Assembly (NCBI GenBank): GCA_018894105.1
Contig: CM032127.1
Location: forward strand, 29,938,369-30,002,368
Direction: 5' to 3'
Length of the DNA stretch: 64,000 nucleotides
DNA from: Jacaranda mimosifolia
Lineage: Eukaryota; Streptophyta; Magnoliopsida; Lamiales; Bignoniaceae
The translations under genes and the position numbers were made by a program. The notes under the pieces were generated by a model. It worked only from the letters and a program-made list of their open reading frames with translations, made no database searches and had not been told where the DNA came from. Shown here one piece after another: positions 32,771-43,823 of the stretch. The stretch's first letter is position 1. The number at the start of each line of letters is the position of its first letter.

Positions 32771-34690
32771 ACAATTCATGCCTTAATTTGGATTTTGGTG
32801 AATTGATTCATGTGATGAATTGATTATAATCTCCAAATACTTGATTCAATTAATGAATTTAAGTGTTTGGGTGATTTTGTATGTGGCCCTATTTGTGATG
32901 AATTGAGATATGTCAACATGTGTTTAAGTGTTAACACATGTGTTGGCATGATTTTGATTCAAGTTAGATAATGTTAAATGTTGATTTAGCATTGGATGAT
33001 GTTATATGTTGATATAGCATGTTTATTGTGGCCATAAGGTGTTTTGGTCATTTTTGAGTTTGTTAACTGGAGATTTTTGGAAAATGTTGATTCTTACTTA
33101 GACTTGAATTTTGAAGCATGTTTGAGTACTTTAATTTCTAGTTTTTAAAGTGTTTATAATCTGAAAATTTGTCAAAATATGTGTGGAATTGAGTCATGGA
33201 GATGCCCATGGTGTTTGGAATGCAAAATAGCACAAAATGAGCTCAAAATGCACACTCATGCGCAAACCGGCAGGGCTGCTAGCACCATGGCAGCAGCTGC
33301 CGCACTGCACTTCTTGCATGGTTAGTTGCAGACCAGGGGCAGCGGCCTGTCGATAAGTGGCTGGAGGTGTTTCTTGGCTCTTTTGGTGCAAGTTTGGTCT
33401 TCCTTACAGGCTTATTTCATGCAATTTTGATGCACAATAGTTGTGTAAGTGTTCAAAATTATATTGAAAATTTTTACATGCTTTTAAAGTCTTGTTTAAG
33501 TTAATCTTCAATTAGGTGCAAAAATTAGGTGCATAAAGAGTTATGCATATTTTTGCTTATTAATTAATTATTTATGAGATAAACATTTAATTGGATGAAT
33601 TGAATCTCAATTCTTATTTATTGTTCATTTAATTGTTGAATGGATGATGAATGTATGGGGATTAACATGAGCCTTTAAATTGCTTTTATTTGTTTCAAGT
33701 TGTTGAAAATGGTTGTATTAAATAGGGGCTTGCATGCCTTTTAATTTTCTACCTTGTAAATGTTATGAGAGTAGAACTCCAACGATGAGGATTTTTTTTT
33801 TTCTTGTAAATATTGCAAGGAGACAAAGAAGGCCAAGAGGATCAAGAAGGCTTGAAGACCCATGAATTATGGGATACATTTATGTAATAGATAGGGTTTT
33901 ATCAACCCACTTAAAATCAACTAAGTATTGTGGCTCTAAGTGCACTAATTGGTTAAGGCTCACGGTCATTCCTCCCTTTTATGCTTATTTATCCTATAGA
34001 TGTATGAGATGCATCGTTAGGATATAGAAAGTCTGAATAAGGGAAGATAAAATTGATGAGATCTTTCAAAGCATAAAATCCCTCAACTTAGAGGAGTCTA
34101 AGTTTACCAAAATACTAAGTCAATTTGGATACAAATTAGAAAGAGTTTTAATTAATCCAAGCCTTCTACCAATAGTTTGGGACATAAGATGCTACCACAT
34201 TTACATGATGTCTCACGAGTCGTGGGTCACATTTTTGGAGGAAAGCTATGCTCACTTAGCATATGATGTACTTTAATTTAAAACTCGCTATGACATTATC
34301 TCACGAGTCGTGGAATGACATAGTAGAGTTTATAATTAAAGATTGATTAGTAGGTTCAACTTAACACTTAGTAGTGTAGATATTGCACGAGTCATGAGTT
34401 TACATGGAAAGTGAGGCAAAATATATCAAGGTTGCATAGAGATGCAAGTAGCAAAAGTTGCTTACGTTACGATTATTTGTGGATGTCTCATAAGTCATGG
34501 GTCCACGATAATACCTTTGGACCTTGATTCTCACTAGGAAATGAGATTTCCCGAATTTCTTTAGGAGGTGAGGCATTTGATAAAATAGTGAGAGAAAAAA
34601 CCTACTTAAAAGTCCATAAACATGTTTTCGATTATTAAAATTCAATCACATGCTCATATTCTCTTTTTCACCTTTGTAAATTTGTGAAAT
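32771..34690 (+). other. Copia 1 untranslated leader with four repeated boxes
   Basis: About 1.9 kb without a credible gene. A box of the type tctcacgagtcgtgggtc, containing the inverted repeat CACGA-G-TCGTG, occurs at 34209-34230, 34300-34320, 34385-34405 and 34486-34505. Equivalent boxes occur at matching places in copia 2. A GC-rich patch lies at 33240-33365. Confidence 0.7.
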
Positions 34691-34699
34691 CTCAATCAA

Positions 34700-35500
34700 A
34701 TGGCTAAGAATCTACTAAATGTTATATTGGAAGCTAATAAACTTATCAAACCGAACTACCACGCTTCACTAAACCTCAAAATCATTATAGCTTTTGATAA
34801 ACAGATATATGTCCTATATCAAGGTGATCCTAATCCCATAGGGATTGATGCGGGTCAAGAGACACGTCAAATGTCCACAAAAAAGGTTGAGGGTCATCTC
34901 ATAGTCTATAGTCTTATGATGGCATCTATCAACTCCAAAAGTCTCACAAACACATGCAACATACCTTGGTCTATTGCTTGCAAAAGTTGTATAACAAACA
35001 AGGTATAAGAGGTTCAAGTTGTCAAAAGAGATTTTTCAAGCTAGGATGATTGAGGGGTCATGTGTCCTTGATTACAGTCATAAGATGATTAGTCTTGTTG
35101 AGAAACTCTTCAACTTTGATGTAGTGATGGACAATGATTTCTATGAGGATTTGATCCTCACATCCTTGCCGAGTTTATTTAACCAAAGTGTTAGTCTAGA
35201 TGGAGACAACCATGACAAGGACAAACCTCTAATGATTACTTTTTCATCCCACTCTAAAGGCCCTAAAGGTAAGTAGAAAGGGGGCAAGAAGAAGAAGAAA
35301 TGTTCTTTTTCAAGAGGAAACATATATTTAAGGCATCCAATTGAGTCAAGAAGATTATAGAAGATAAAGTTGATGCTACCTGTTTCTACTATGGTGAGAA
35401 AGGCCATTGAAATCCGAATTGCAAGGAATACCTTGTGACCCTTGAGAAGGGTATGTACTTTATTGAAGTGTATTTAACGATAAATTCTTCCTCATAGGTA
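34700..35500 (+). pseudogene. gag: Copia 1 gag (broken)
   Basis: MAKNLLNVILEANKLIKPNY starts a Ty1/copia gag, continued in shifted frames at 35019 (IFQARMIEGSCVLDYSHKM, LPSLFNQSVSL) and to the knuckle at 35381-35422. The knuckle reads CFYYGEKGH-stop-NPNC: the second Cys is Tyr and a TGG Trp has become TGA. Lys-rich sequence precedes the knuckle. The gag core (UBN2/retrotran_gag type) is of normal length. Confidence 0.85.
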
Positions 35501-36132
35501 TTTGATATTGCATGTGATTTTCACCTTTGTAATTCGTTATAGGGGATGGAAAGAAGAAGTCGTCTAAGTGATGGGGATTTTATCCTATGCTTTGGCAATG
35601 GAGCAAAAGTTGCGGCTAAAGTTGAAAGCATAATAAAGTTAGACTTAGGGAACTCCTTACTTGTATTGGATCCATGTTATTATGTACTGAATCTTGTTAA
35701 GAACATTATTTCAATTTTCGTTTTGGATAGTGAAGGATTTGCTTTTCCTATATCAAATGGAAAATTGAAGGCAATAAAGAATGGTTCTTTAGTTGCTATT
35801 GGTACACTAAACAATGGATTATACATTTTGGATTCTCAACCATCACTAATGCAATTCAACAAAGTAAAAGAAAATTAGATAACCAAGAAGACACCATTTT
35901 GTGGCATGTAAGAGTTGGACATATTTCCCAGAATAGAATGAGTAAGTTAGAAAGCGTCAAAGCACTAAATGTTAGTAGCATAGAGGATCTTTCTACTTGT
36001 GAACTTGTTTAAAAGGAAAAATGACAAAGACTCCTTTTGTAGGACAAACGGAGCATATCAAAAGTCCTTTGGATTTGATCCATACGGATGTTTGTGGACC
36101 ACTAAGAGTTAGTGCAAGAGGAGGCTATTCTT
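35500..36132 (+). pseudogene. Copia 1 protease-like / pre-integrase segment and integrase start
   Basis: 35546-35878 carries LSDGDFILCFGNGAKVAAKV and LVKNIISIFVLDSEGFAF, the segment between protease and integrase in copia pol. TILWHVRVGHISQNRM follows at about 35892 (gag_pre-integrase). At about 36040-36130 HIKSPLDLIHTDVCGPLRV is the start of the integrase core with its first Asp. It then runs into LTR C. Confidence 0.85.
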
Positions 36133-36765
36133 ACTTGTGATACAATCTTGATTGAATGATATTCTTATTAAATGGCCATCTTCATCTTATGTTTACTATA
36201 CTTCATTGGCATTCGATTAAAGCCCCTAAATCACACAAGATTATTGGACTTGGTCACTCATATGATGGTGATCATGAAACAAATCTCTACAGTTGTGATT
36301 TTAAATATTCCAAGTTATAAAATCTTATGAGACAGGGTATCTAAGATTCGAATGGACTTGCACTAACGATATATATTCCAAGGAATTAGATATTGCTTTG
36401 TTTCATGTGCAATCTATGTGAGACATAGATGCATGTTAATGGGTGCTTGTTAGAAAACAAGTTCACTGAAGACTCAACCATAGAATCTACTAGATAGCCG
36501 TAAGGGAAAGTTCTCTAGCTTCCACTATTATATATAATTAGTCCTTGGACCTGAGGATCCGTGGTAACCTTGTGTTTAGGTCCTTATGCTTTGACTCTTC
36601 TCCGACCACGTAGCGGGTCATCTAGGGTTGAAATTGGGCATGAGCTATTTAAGCATGGAGATTTGTGAGATCCAAGATGGGATCCATCTCCTTATTGTTG
36701 TGAAGGACGAGTACATCTTCTATGTATTCTATAAATGATCGATTTCAAGAAATCCTTACGCAAGG

Positions 36766-37096
36766 TTCCTTATTTTAAATTATTGGGTTTAGATATTACT
36801 TTGGTACTTCTTAATCCTTTCAAAATGGCAGCAACATACCTTTTTTTGATTTCTTTCTATCAAAGAATCCTATGGACAGTTGATTCCTGCCTGATACTCT
36901 TTGAATCAAAAAAGTTTGATCAATTCCAACAAGTTTTGCTTTTGAATTAGAAACTTGCTCGAATTGGATCCTTTCGATTTCTATATATGGAAGATACATT
37001 TACAAAGTTGTTCCAATTGATTAATTGGCATTAACCCTAGATCCTTGCCCCCTAGAAATGAATTAATCCTTTCTACTCGAGCTTTATTGTGGACTA
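36766..37096. other. 331-bp filler insertion of non-LTR sequence
   Basis: The flanking LTR sequence (...cttacgcaagg / caatttggaaaagg...) is continuous in the other copies except for about 8 bases, so this segment replaces them. It has no relation to the other LTR copies. Its style (long AT-rich, ttgccccctagaaatgaatt) reminds me of plastid intergenic DNA, but I cannot confirm that. Confidence 0.6.
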
Positions 37097-38097
37097 CAAT
37101 TTGGAAAAGGAGTTTTTCAAAGTTGAGGTCATATGGGGGAATCGAACATTAGATGTAGAAACATAGTTATCAAGGCTATTAGGGAACCGACAAATATTTT
37201 GCCTTGTGCCTCTTTCAGCAGATAGAAGATAGAAGCACCGTATTTGCATGGTAAGCTTCGAGATAGAATGGTGCATCAAGGCATAATTCATTCATCCAGT
37301 TAGTTGGGCTCCATGGGCTTGTAGCTAGACATCGACCATGGAAATTGGGTACTCTTCGCTTAATAGAGATTAATCGAAAGGGTTATTAGTTCACAGGAAT
37401 TTAAACTCATGAGAATATTTCGATATTCAAAATATTACAATGAGTTGTGAGCCCATGTCCAATGAATGAATGAACCTAATGGGTCTAACATAAAAGCCTA
37501 TAGGAAGCAATTATTTGATAAGAGGAATTTCTAAGGAGTTAGAAAATTCACCTTGGGCATGTTTTGAGGGAGACTGTTTTTGACAATTTATTTGTCATCT
37601 TGGCTTGATAAATTTAAGTGTTAAATTAATTAAAATAATTTAAGGAGTTAAATTTGACCAATTAAATTAATGAGTTAATTTATGTGACAATTAATTAGTC
37701 AAGTTAACTTAAGGAGTTAAGTTAACACTAATTAACTTAAAGAGTTAAGTTAGTTGACTTAAGGAGTTAAGTTAAATTAATTAAGTTAAAGTGTTAATTT
37801 AATTAATTAATGAGAATTTTATTTTGGTGGGAAATCAAATGAAAGAGTTCATTTGAATTTGGATAAGAGTTAATTTGCATTTAATTTCATAAAATATAAA
37901 TGTAAATGTTAATTAAATGCAAATACATGTGAAATTCAAAATCACCTAAGCATAGGAGGTGCGATGCCAATTTGCATCATCTCTCCTCTATATGAGGCTA
38001 CTTGGCCAAAAATGTGATGGTGATTAGATGCATTCTTCATTTCCCTCCAAAATTGTGATATTCATGTATTGAAGATTCACAATAAATTCTCTTATCT

Positions 38098-38151
38098 TCT
38101 CTCTCTCTCTCACTCTCACTCTCTCTATCTCACACACACACACACACACCT
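38098..38151. repeat. (CT)n / (CA)n microsatellite in LTR C
   Basis: ctctctctctctcactctc then (ca)9-10 in the U5-side leader of LTR C. LTR B has only a short (ct)n here. Confidence 0.9.
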
Positions 38152-38640
38152 CCAAAAACACCTCCTATCACCTTCTTCCTCAGTTGTTCTAGCTCAAGTT
38201 AGGTTGATCTAGTGCTCGCTTAAGGTGTGTGGACTTTGTCATTAGAGGTCAACACTTGGGAGGACTAAGATTTCCTTGGTGAACCATTGTTGTCCAGTAG
38301 TTTTGGTGGTTGATTTGGAGGACCTAAGAGTTTCTGATTGGAGCAAACTTTTTGCAGCATCTACTTGCATTTGTGGTGCAGTTACCTACCAATTTTGATG
38401 ATTTTTGGAGTTGTGGAAGGGGCTCAACTGTTGGCATCTTTTGCTGCGCATAGATCTTCCATTAAAGAGCTCTTTGGAGTGAATTTCCTCTTGCCTTTGT
38501 GTTGATCTTCAAAGGTATTTTTTCTACAACTAAATCCTTATTTTGAGCATGAATAAGATCCTTGGAGTGGAGTGGTTTGGTTATATTTTTCCTATTTATG
38601 ATTTTATATTTTTGATCCCAATCCTACTCCTACTTTTAGT

Positions 38641-39250
38641 GCAATTGTTTATTGGGTTGGCAAATTACTATTTGTGAACAACTACTTTGAAATAGCACGA
38701 TCCCTCACTGACCCCATAAAGAAAATGGGTCTTGGAATTGGACACTCTAATACCAAGCTACATTCAAGGGATTGATGAGAGTTATGGTGTGAGATCTGAT
38801 GTTGGCCATCCCAGACTTAATAAGGATGTTCGAAGTTGAGACATGCGCTTTGGATTTACAGTTGGAGATGTTTTGATTCACAATGGACATCTTGTAGCTT
38901 TTAATAGTCACAAGTTGAAGGACGCAGTGGGGCGCTATTTAACATATGCGAAGGAGTTGCTAGCCATAGTTCACTACCTCAGACTATGGCGACATTACTT
39001 GTTGGGCTCTCCTTTTGTAGTCAGGACGGACAACATTATAGTCAGTCATAGTCCAAACTGACCAACAAGCAGGCATGGTGGCAAAAGATGTTATCGGAGT
39101 TTAACTTTTCTTTAGAGTACCATACTGGTGCGAGCAATCATGTGGCAAATGTTTTGAGTCGGAGGGTGGATCACATGAGGATGGTGGCCGCTTTGTGTTT
39201 GAGTAAAGTTACAACCTCTGTGAAGGATCAAACATGGAAGCTCTTATTGA
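38641..39250 (+). pseudogene. Chromovirus RT end and RNase H
   Basis: QLFIGLANYY continues the RT palm/connection broken by copia 1. The RNase H follows: FGFTVGDVLIHNGHLVAFNS, LKDAVGRYLTYAKELLAIVH, LRLWRHYLLGSPFVVRTDN (38843-39040), then ALSR-like VLSRRVD at about 39150. The first catalytic Asp block (EVDASD in relatives) is damaged (EVE-stop). Confidence 0.9.
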
Positions 39251-40220
39251 AAGATCTTGCAATGTAGTATTTGGTCAACCTTATTAAGAAAAGCAAAACT
39301 TAACAGTTTTGGAGGGATGGAGGACTCTTGAAGACCAAAGAAAATTGCGTGTATGTTCCAAAGGGTGGGAACCTAACGAAATCATTAATTTTGGAATGCC
39401 ACGACACCTTTTGGGTAGGACACCCAAGAGCAGAGCGCACTTATGCCTTGGTGCATGGGTCGTATTATTGGTTGCAAATATGAGATGGCATTGAGACATA
39501 TGTTCGTATTTGCCTTGTATGCTAGTAAGACAAGGCAGACCATCAAAAGAAGCTAAGCTTATTGGATCTGCTCCCTATTCTTGACGACCTTGGGAAAGTA
39601 TATATTGATGGACTATATTATCGAATTGCCTAAGGTGGAAGATTTGGGGACTATCATTGTCGTGGTGGGTTGATTATCCAAATACGCTACTTTCATCCTA
39701 ACCCCTAAGTATATTAAGTAGAAGGGATAACTTCTCTCTTCTTTAATCATATTGTTAAGTATTGGGGTCTGTTGAAGGATATTATCAGTGCTCGGGACTC
39801 TTAGTTTACTGATAGTTTTTGGATCACTACTCTTACACACTTTAGATTTACTATAAGGTGTGCGATCTCTTTTCAAATGAAATAAAAATGTCGATTTAGG
39901 TCAAAGCTACCTTTAGAAAGCTCAAAAGCAGATGAAAAAGCATGTAGATCAAAATCACACTTTAGTGAATTTCAAGTAAGTGATTGATATTGGTAAAGGT
40001 CTTCAATTTGAGACTCTAAAAATTTCTCCCTCACTTGATGTAAAAAAATACTAGGCTATCGCCTATCAGTAAACGCATTGGGAAGGTAACCTATAAAGTA
40101 GCATTGCCTGACTAGTGGAAATTCCACAATGTCCTCCATGTGAGCTAACTCAAGTCCTATCATAAGATCAGGATGATGTATCTCACAACAAGCCTAGTCG
40201 CCCGCAGTTGTTATTAACGA
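39250..40220 (+). pseudogene. Chromovirus integrase (broken)
   Basis: The Zn-finger region lies around 39380-39540 in mixed frames (MPRHLLGRTPKSR...). The core carries LPKVEDLGTIIVVVG and SKYATFILTPKYI (39620-39720), then KYWGLLKDIISARDS and FTDSFWITTL (39755-39835), where SDRD has become SARD. The C-terminal domain includes YKVALPDWWKFHNVLHVS at about 40090-40140. Confidence 0.85.
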
Positions 40221-40385
40221 AGAAAGAGAAATGGGTGGCGGAAGTGATTCTAAATCATTGAGTAACTAGTACTGGAAGCACAATTTAAACTGAGTACTTA
40301 GTGAAATGAAAGAGATGCAATAGAAAAAAGAACACTTGAGAGTGGGTGATGGACCTTAAGGTGTTCAAACCTCTACTAGAGTTAT
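40215..40385 (+). pseudogene. Chromodomain remnant at integrase C-terminus
   Basis: Frame pieces KEKWVAEVILNH, VTSTGSTI and EYLVK-KRC then EWVMDLKVF align in order with the chromodomain consensus of plant chromoviruses (AE.ILDHRV...EYLVKWKG...W...L..F). It directly follows the integrase and precedes the PPT. Stops interrupt it. Confidence 0.75.
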
Positions 40386-40434
40386 GTTAGGTCTCAGTGG
40401 CGTTGAGGGCGTCACCGTCTCAGGTGGGGAAGAA

Positions 40435-40989
40435 TGTCAAGAATCGCCCTTGCAATTGGCCCCTGTAGTGGACTACAGGGCATTCAAGCCACCTAGGCTG
40501 CTCCTTACTAGCTTTCATTAACGAACTTGCACTTCATGGAGTTCATTTGCTTTGTCCTTAGATGTGGGCCTTTTCTTTTATTTTTGTCTTGTAAATATGC
40601 AGATAGGATATTGTAGTTTATGTTGCGATTTTCAACTTTTTAATGTCTGTTATCACAAGAATTTTCTTTTTTAAGCCTATTATAGAGGTGAATGAGTAGT
40701 CGAAGCTGAGTTATATTGAGCTTTATTGGAGTCCCCCCAGTGTGTAGCATTACTCCAACGATTATTGATCATTATACAACTGTTGCTGCTATTAATGAAA
40801 TTAGATTTTCTTTTTATTGGATTGTGCCTCTAAAGTGATACATTGTGTGTGTGTGTGTGCCGATGATCACGAATTGAACACAATAATCACCAAGCTTGCA
40901 TTGAGCTTTTGGTGGACGTAGCTAATGTGTCACAAGCTACTAGCCACATAGTGCACTATTTTTTAATTTCCCGAAGAGCGCCCATGACA
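40435..40989 (+). mobile_element. Chromovirus 3' LTR (555 bp)
   Basis: It starts TGTCA and ends TGACA, a perfect terminal inverted repeat, and is preceded by a purine-rich tract (aggtggggaagaa, 40422-40434). Its last 235 bases match the 5' LTR remnant at 27704-27923. It carries a (gt)n run at about 40845-40858. Confidence 0.92.
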
Positions 40990-41701
40990 TCTTGGAAGAC
41001 ATCTATCATAATATTAGAGTGCATCCAAAGGTAGAATCAACAAATTTACCAATCTTGGGCAAATATTATGGATCCTTAGGGAATGCCTTATTGACATTGT
41101 AAAATTAATGCACATTCTCTATTTGCCCATAGGTTTTAGCACAATGACTATATTTAGCAACCGGTTAGTGAATTAGATCTCTATAAAATGTTCGGCTTCG
41201 AGCAATCGGTTTATCTCCCACTCGATAATCCTATTTCTTTTTGAGCTAAAATTTCATTTTTTTCTTTTTTCTACCTCTCTGGCTTGGCTTTAGGGTCGAT
41301 GCTCAAGTGATGGACCATTATTTTAGGGTTAATTCCCTCAAACTCCATTGCACTCCGTGTAAACAGATCAACATTCTTCCTCAAGAAATCTATCGTGTTT
41401 ATCTTGACATGCTGGAAGATTTGAGCCTTTAACCTTACAGATTCGTCATGCATTCTTGGAATGAGATAAATGATTTTGTAGTTGGATTGGTCGATCCTCT
41501 CCTACTTTATTTTCATGTACGAACCTTCTGGCATCAGGTCTTTATGTTTTTACTTTTTTTCCATGTGAGTTGGTGTTAGTTTTTTTTTTCTTTCTTTTTT
41601 TTTCATTCAGTTTTAAGGAGATATTGTATCATTCTTTAGCCACAAATTGGTCTCCTCGAACTCTACCTCTCCTATGCCTTGTTGGTAACTTTATTTTAAG
41701 G
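40990..41701 (-). pseudogene. Tat-1 RT start and protease end
   Basis: The - strand gives LKIKLPTRHRRGRVRGDQFVAKE (41700-41640, end of protease/linker), INTIDFLRKNVDLFTRSAME and INPKIMVHHLSIDPKAKPER (41400-41271, RT N-terminus), then KIGKFVDSTFGCTLIL at about 41060-41000 (RT fingers). The protease part continues across Tat-2 at 61174, and RT continues across the chromovirus at 27690. Confidence 0.88.
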
Positions 41702-42043
41702 TGTGATGTTGCTCGAAAATGGAGCGAAATCTCTTCTGGAAAATAGTAGAGTATTGGTCTGTCTATCTTTTCAAGAACACATGTAGAGAGATATGCTATT
41801 CTCTAGAGTTCTTCCACTTTGAGAGGTTTTGCAAATGATTTTTTGTGTCCCATTTCTATTCGAGACTTGGTATTTATAGATTTTAACTTGATGGACTTAG
41901 GCTCATTAGGGGTTTTTGCCTCTTTATGGGCTTAGCTTGTCCTTTGGGCTCTCTAGTCCATTTACTTAGTTAATTAATTTTAGGATCTATTTTTTATTTT
42001 TAGGAAATTTCCCAAAATGCCCTTAAGTCCAACTTTAGTTACA
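41702..42043 (-). mobile_element. Tat-2 3' LTR (342 bp)
   Basis: On + it reads TGTGATGTTGCTCG...TTAGTTACA. It aligns over its whole length with 60838-61173 (gcaaatgattttttgt, tttatagattttaactt, ttaggatc). It contains a TATA box on the - strand (tctataaatacc, + position about 41870-41882). Confidence 0.9.
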
Positions 42044-42064
42044 TAATCAAAACCCCTATTTTTG
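42044..42064 (-). other. Tat-2 polypurine tract (putative)
   Basis: On the - strand the sequence before the 3' LTR is purine-rich (ccccaaaaataggggttttga). Position fits a PPT; sequence is only moderately purine-pure. Confidence 0.45.
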
Positions 42065-42469
42065 GGGATAAATCTTTAGTTTTGCATCAAAAATATATTA
42101 TAAGCTTAATTTATTAAAATTTTCTTATGTTATTTTGAGTAATAATTATTAGCTTAAGAGTTTATGAATTCTCAACTGTTGTCTAAGTTGAGGTTGAGTA
42201 GGTCTCAAAGTTTTTAAGTTTCCCAATAGGTGCTCCATAAAAATGGTCCTGTTGGCACCTTGGGAGTTGGCAAAAAAAGAGAGTTCTATCTTGGCTAGGA
42301 AGAGAGGGAGAGAAGACAACTTTACTAGGAGTACCATTCCTCAAGGTAAGGTCTTCTATATACTTTGGACTCTTTGATTTATTTATTCCTTCTTGATTTT
42401 TTCTTTGTATCTTATATCACAATTCTTTTTAAGTTAGTGAAAATTTTACGGTCTTAGTCAAATTAAAGA

Positions 42470-43480
42470 ATGTCTAAGTGTAGTTCTCAGTTGAGTTCAG
42501 GAAATGAGTCTTTAGCCAATTAGTTGAATAAAAGTAGAGGAAGAGTTGATGTTGCGACTCCTTGGCCAACTAGCTGCCTAAAGCATTAGCGCTCGACACC
42601 TGCTAGGTGATCGTGGTAGTGGTTCATGCCGATGTTTGCTGAGCGCCTGCCATGGGCACTTGTGCAGTGCTTTAAGTTGGCATCCTAGTACTCATGAACT
42701 GGTTTGTACTCGCAAGGGTCGTTCTCTTCATGCTGTCATAGTATGTCTGAGTCTTCTCTTAAGGTGAATCGGTCAAGGCCTTAGAAAATTTTGAGAAAAC
42801 TCCTAGTGAGAGTGAAACCAAGGAGTGACCTTCATCGTATAGTTTTGATTCCAACGAGGAGGGTTTTTCTGATGAGGTGTATGAGAACAATTATTGCTAG
42901 GGATCATAATTTCTCAAAAATAGCAGAAATTAAGTGTTCACTCGAGCACTAAGAGTCAGATTTCTTGAGATGTAGGGTTTGTATTTGCAACGAACTCAAC
43001 TTTGTACTTTCTTCTCCTTAGGATAACATGATGTCACCTCTTGAGGATACTTCATGGTTTCTAGTTGTTATTTCTATTGCAGATCTTTTCGTTTTTCTAA
43101 CACTCTTTTGCTAGATATAGTGCGAAGTTATGGTGTATGTTTAAAAAAACTTGTGCTTAACTTTTTTGCGTCCTTCATAGGGTTTAGATAGTGTTTGAGT
43201 GAGCTGGGCGTACTAATATCTTTAGATAGCTATCACACCCTGTTTGGGGCACGTAAAGTCTTAAATGAATCTTTATTCCACTTCTTCCCCAAACCAAACA
43301 ATAATTTTCTATATGGGTCACCTTTATCTAGAGGTCCTTTGAAGGATAGGTTCTTCTTTGCTCGAGACGAGAGTTGGAATGTTCCTCGTGAGTAGAGTAA
43401 TTTTCCTTCTTTGATTCATCCTAATTAGGTTCATCATGAGTTTCGCGCAAATTTTGTTGAAGCAGGGTTGTTTGATTCTC
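42470..43480 (+). pseudogene. Tat-2 antisense ORF, N-terminal part
   Basis: The + strand ATG at 42470 opens a Ser-rich N-terminus (MSKCSSQLSSGNESLAN, then stop). Later pieces are SDEVYENNY-like (about 42880) and the best block at 43195-43395: LFHFFPKPNNNFLYGSPLSR and LKDRFFFARDESWNV. The F..PK...F....P....KDRFFF pattern recalls proteins encoded by plant gypsy extra ORFs. It is opposite in strand to Tat-2 gag and lies next to the 3' LTR, as in the Tat group. Copia 2 (43824-54551) interrupts it. Confidence 0.6.
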
Positions 43481-43823
43481 CTTTTAATGTTATCTACATA
43501 TTTCTTGTTGGTATTAGCATATTTTATTCTATGATTTGTACCTCTTGCTTGTGCTTGTGTACGTATTTTTACATATTCCTATGCATTACTTACATTTTAA
43601 CTTGGTTTTTCGTCCTTTTGTTAGCTTAGAAAAAGATTCACTTCACTAGGATTCACACTTGGAAAGTAGAAGGAGGGGAAATATGTACCTATAGAGTGGG
43701 TATTGCCTTAGCCCCCTCAGTCGGTGGCCAGGCAAGCTTGTGGCTTGCTAGCTTTAGTGGTGGTTGCTTCTACTTGAGGCGATGAGATTGGGGCATTGTC
43801 TTCTGGTCCTGCTGGGAAGCGTG

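Larger units (their letters stand above)
30552..38638 (+). mobile_element. Copia element 1, pol-deleted, inserted in chromovirus RT
   Basis: It contains 5' LTR B, PBS, a long leader, gag, a protease-like and pre-integrase segment, the first bases of integrase, then a direct join into 3' LTR C. RT, RNase H and most of integrase are absent. The join at about 36133 falls in a short shared stretch (acttgtgatac in LTR B; tcttactt in the integrase of the second copy), suggesting a microhomology deletion that also removed the first 60 bases or so of LTR C. Chromovirus homology resumes at 38641. I could not recognise a target duplication (aagat versus gtgca). Confidence 0.88.
36133..38638 (+). mobile_element. 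Copia LTR C (3' LTR of copia 1), start deleted, with 331-bp insert
   Basis: Matches LTR B from its base 60 or so to the end, apart from a foreign 331-bp segment at 36766-37096. TTAA-rich array at 37615-37810; TATA region cctctatatgaggc at 37984. Ends tactttta (CA to TA). Confidence 0.9.
27704..40989 (+). mobile_element. Ty3/gypsy chromovirus inserted in Tat-1 RT
   Basis: It has a truncated 5' LTR (27704-27923), tRNA-Met PBS, gag with CCHC remnant, protease, RT, [copia element 1], RNase H, integrase, chromodomain remnant, PPT and a 3' LTR at 40435-40989. The LTR ends match each other (tagtttctcgaagagc...tgaca versus taatttcccgaagagc...tgaca). The gag (DAKKVENFFFDMEQYF) and RT types are those of plant chromoviruses. 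The 5' LTR is truncated, so no target duplication could be confirmed. Confidence 0.9.

Noticed and set aside
30547..38643. Target duplication for copia 1
   Set aside because: The flanks aagat and gtgca do not match even allowing transitions, so no TSD is claimed although the frame of the host RT resumes after the element.
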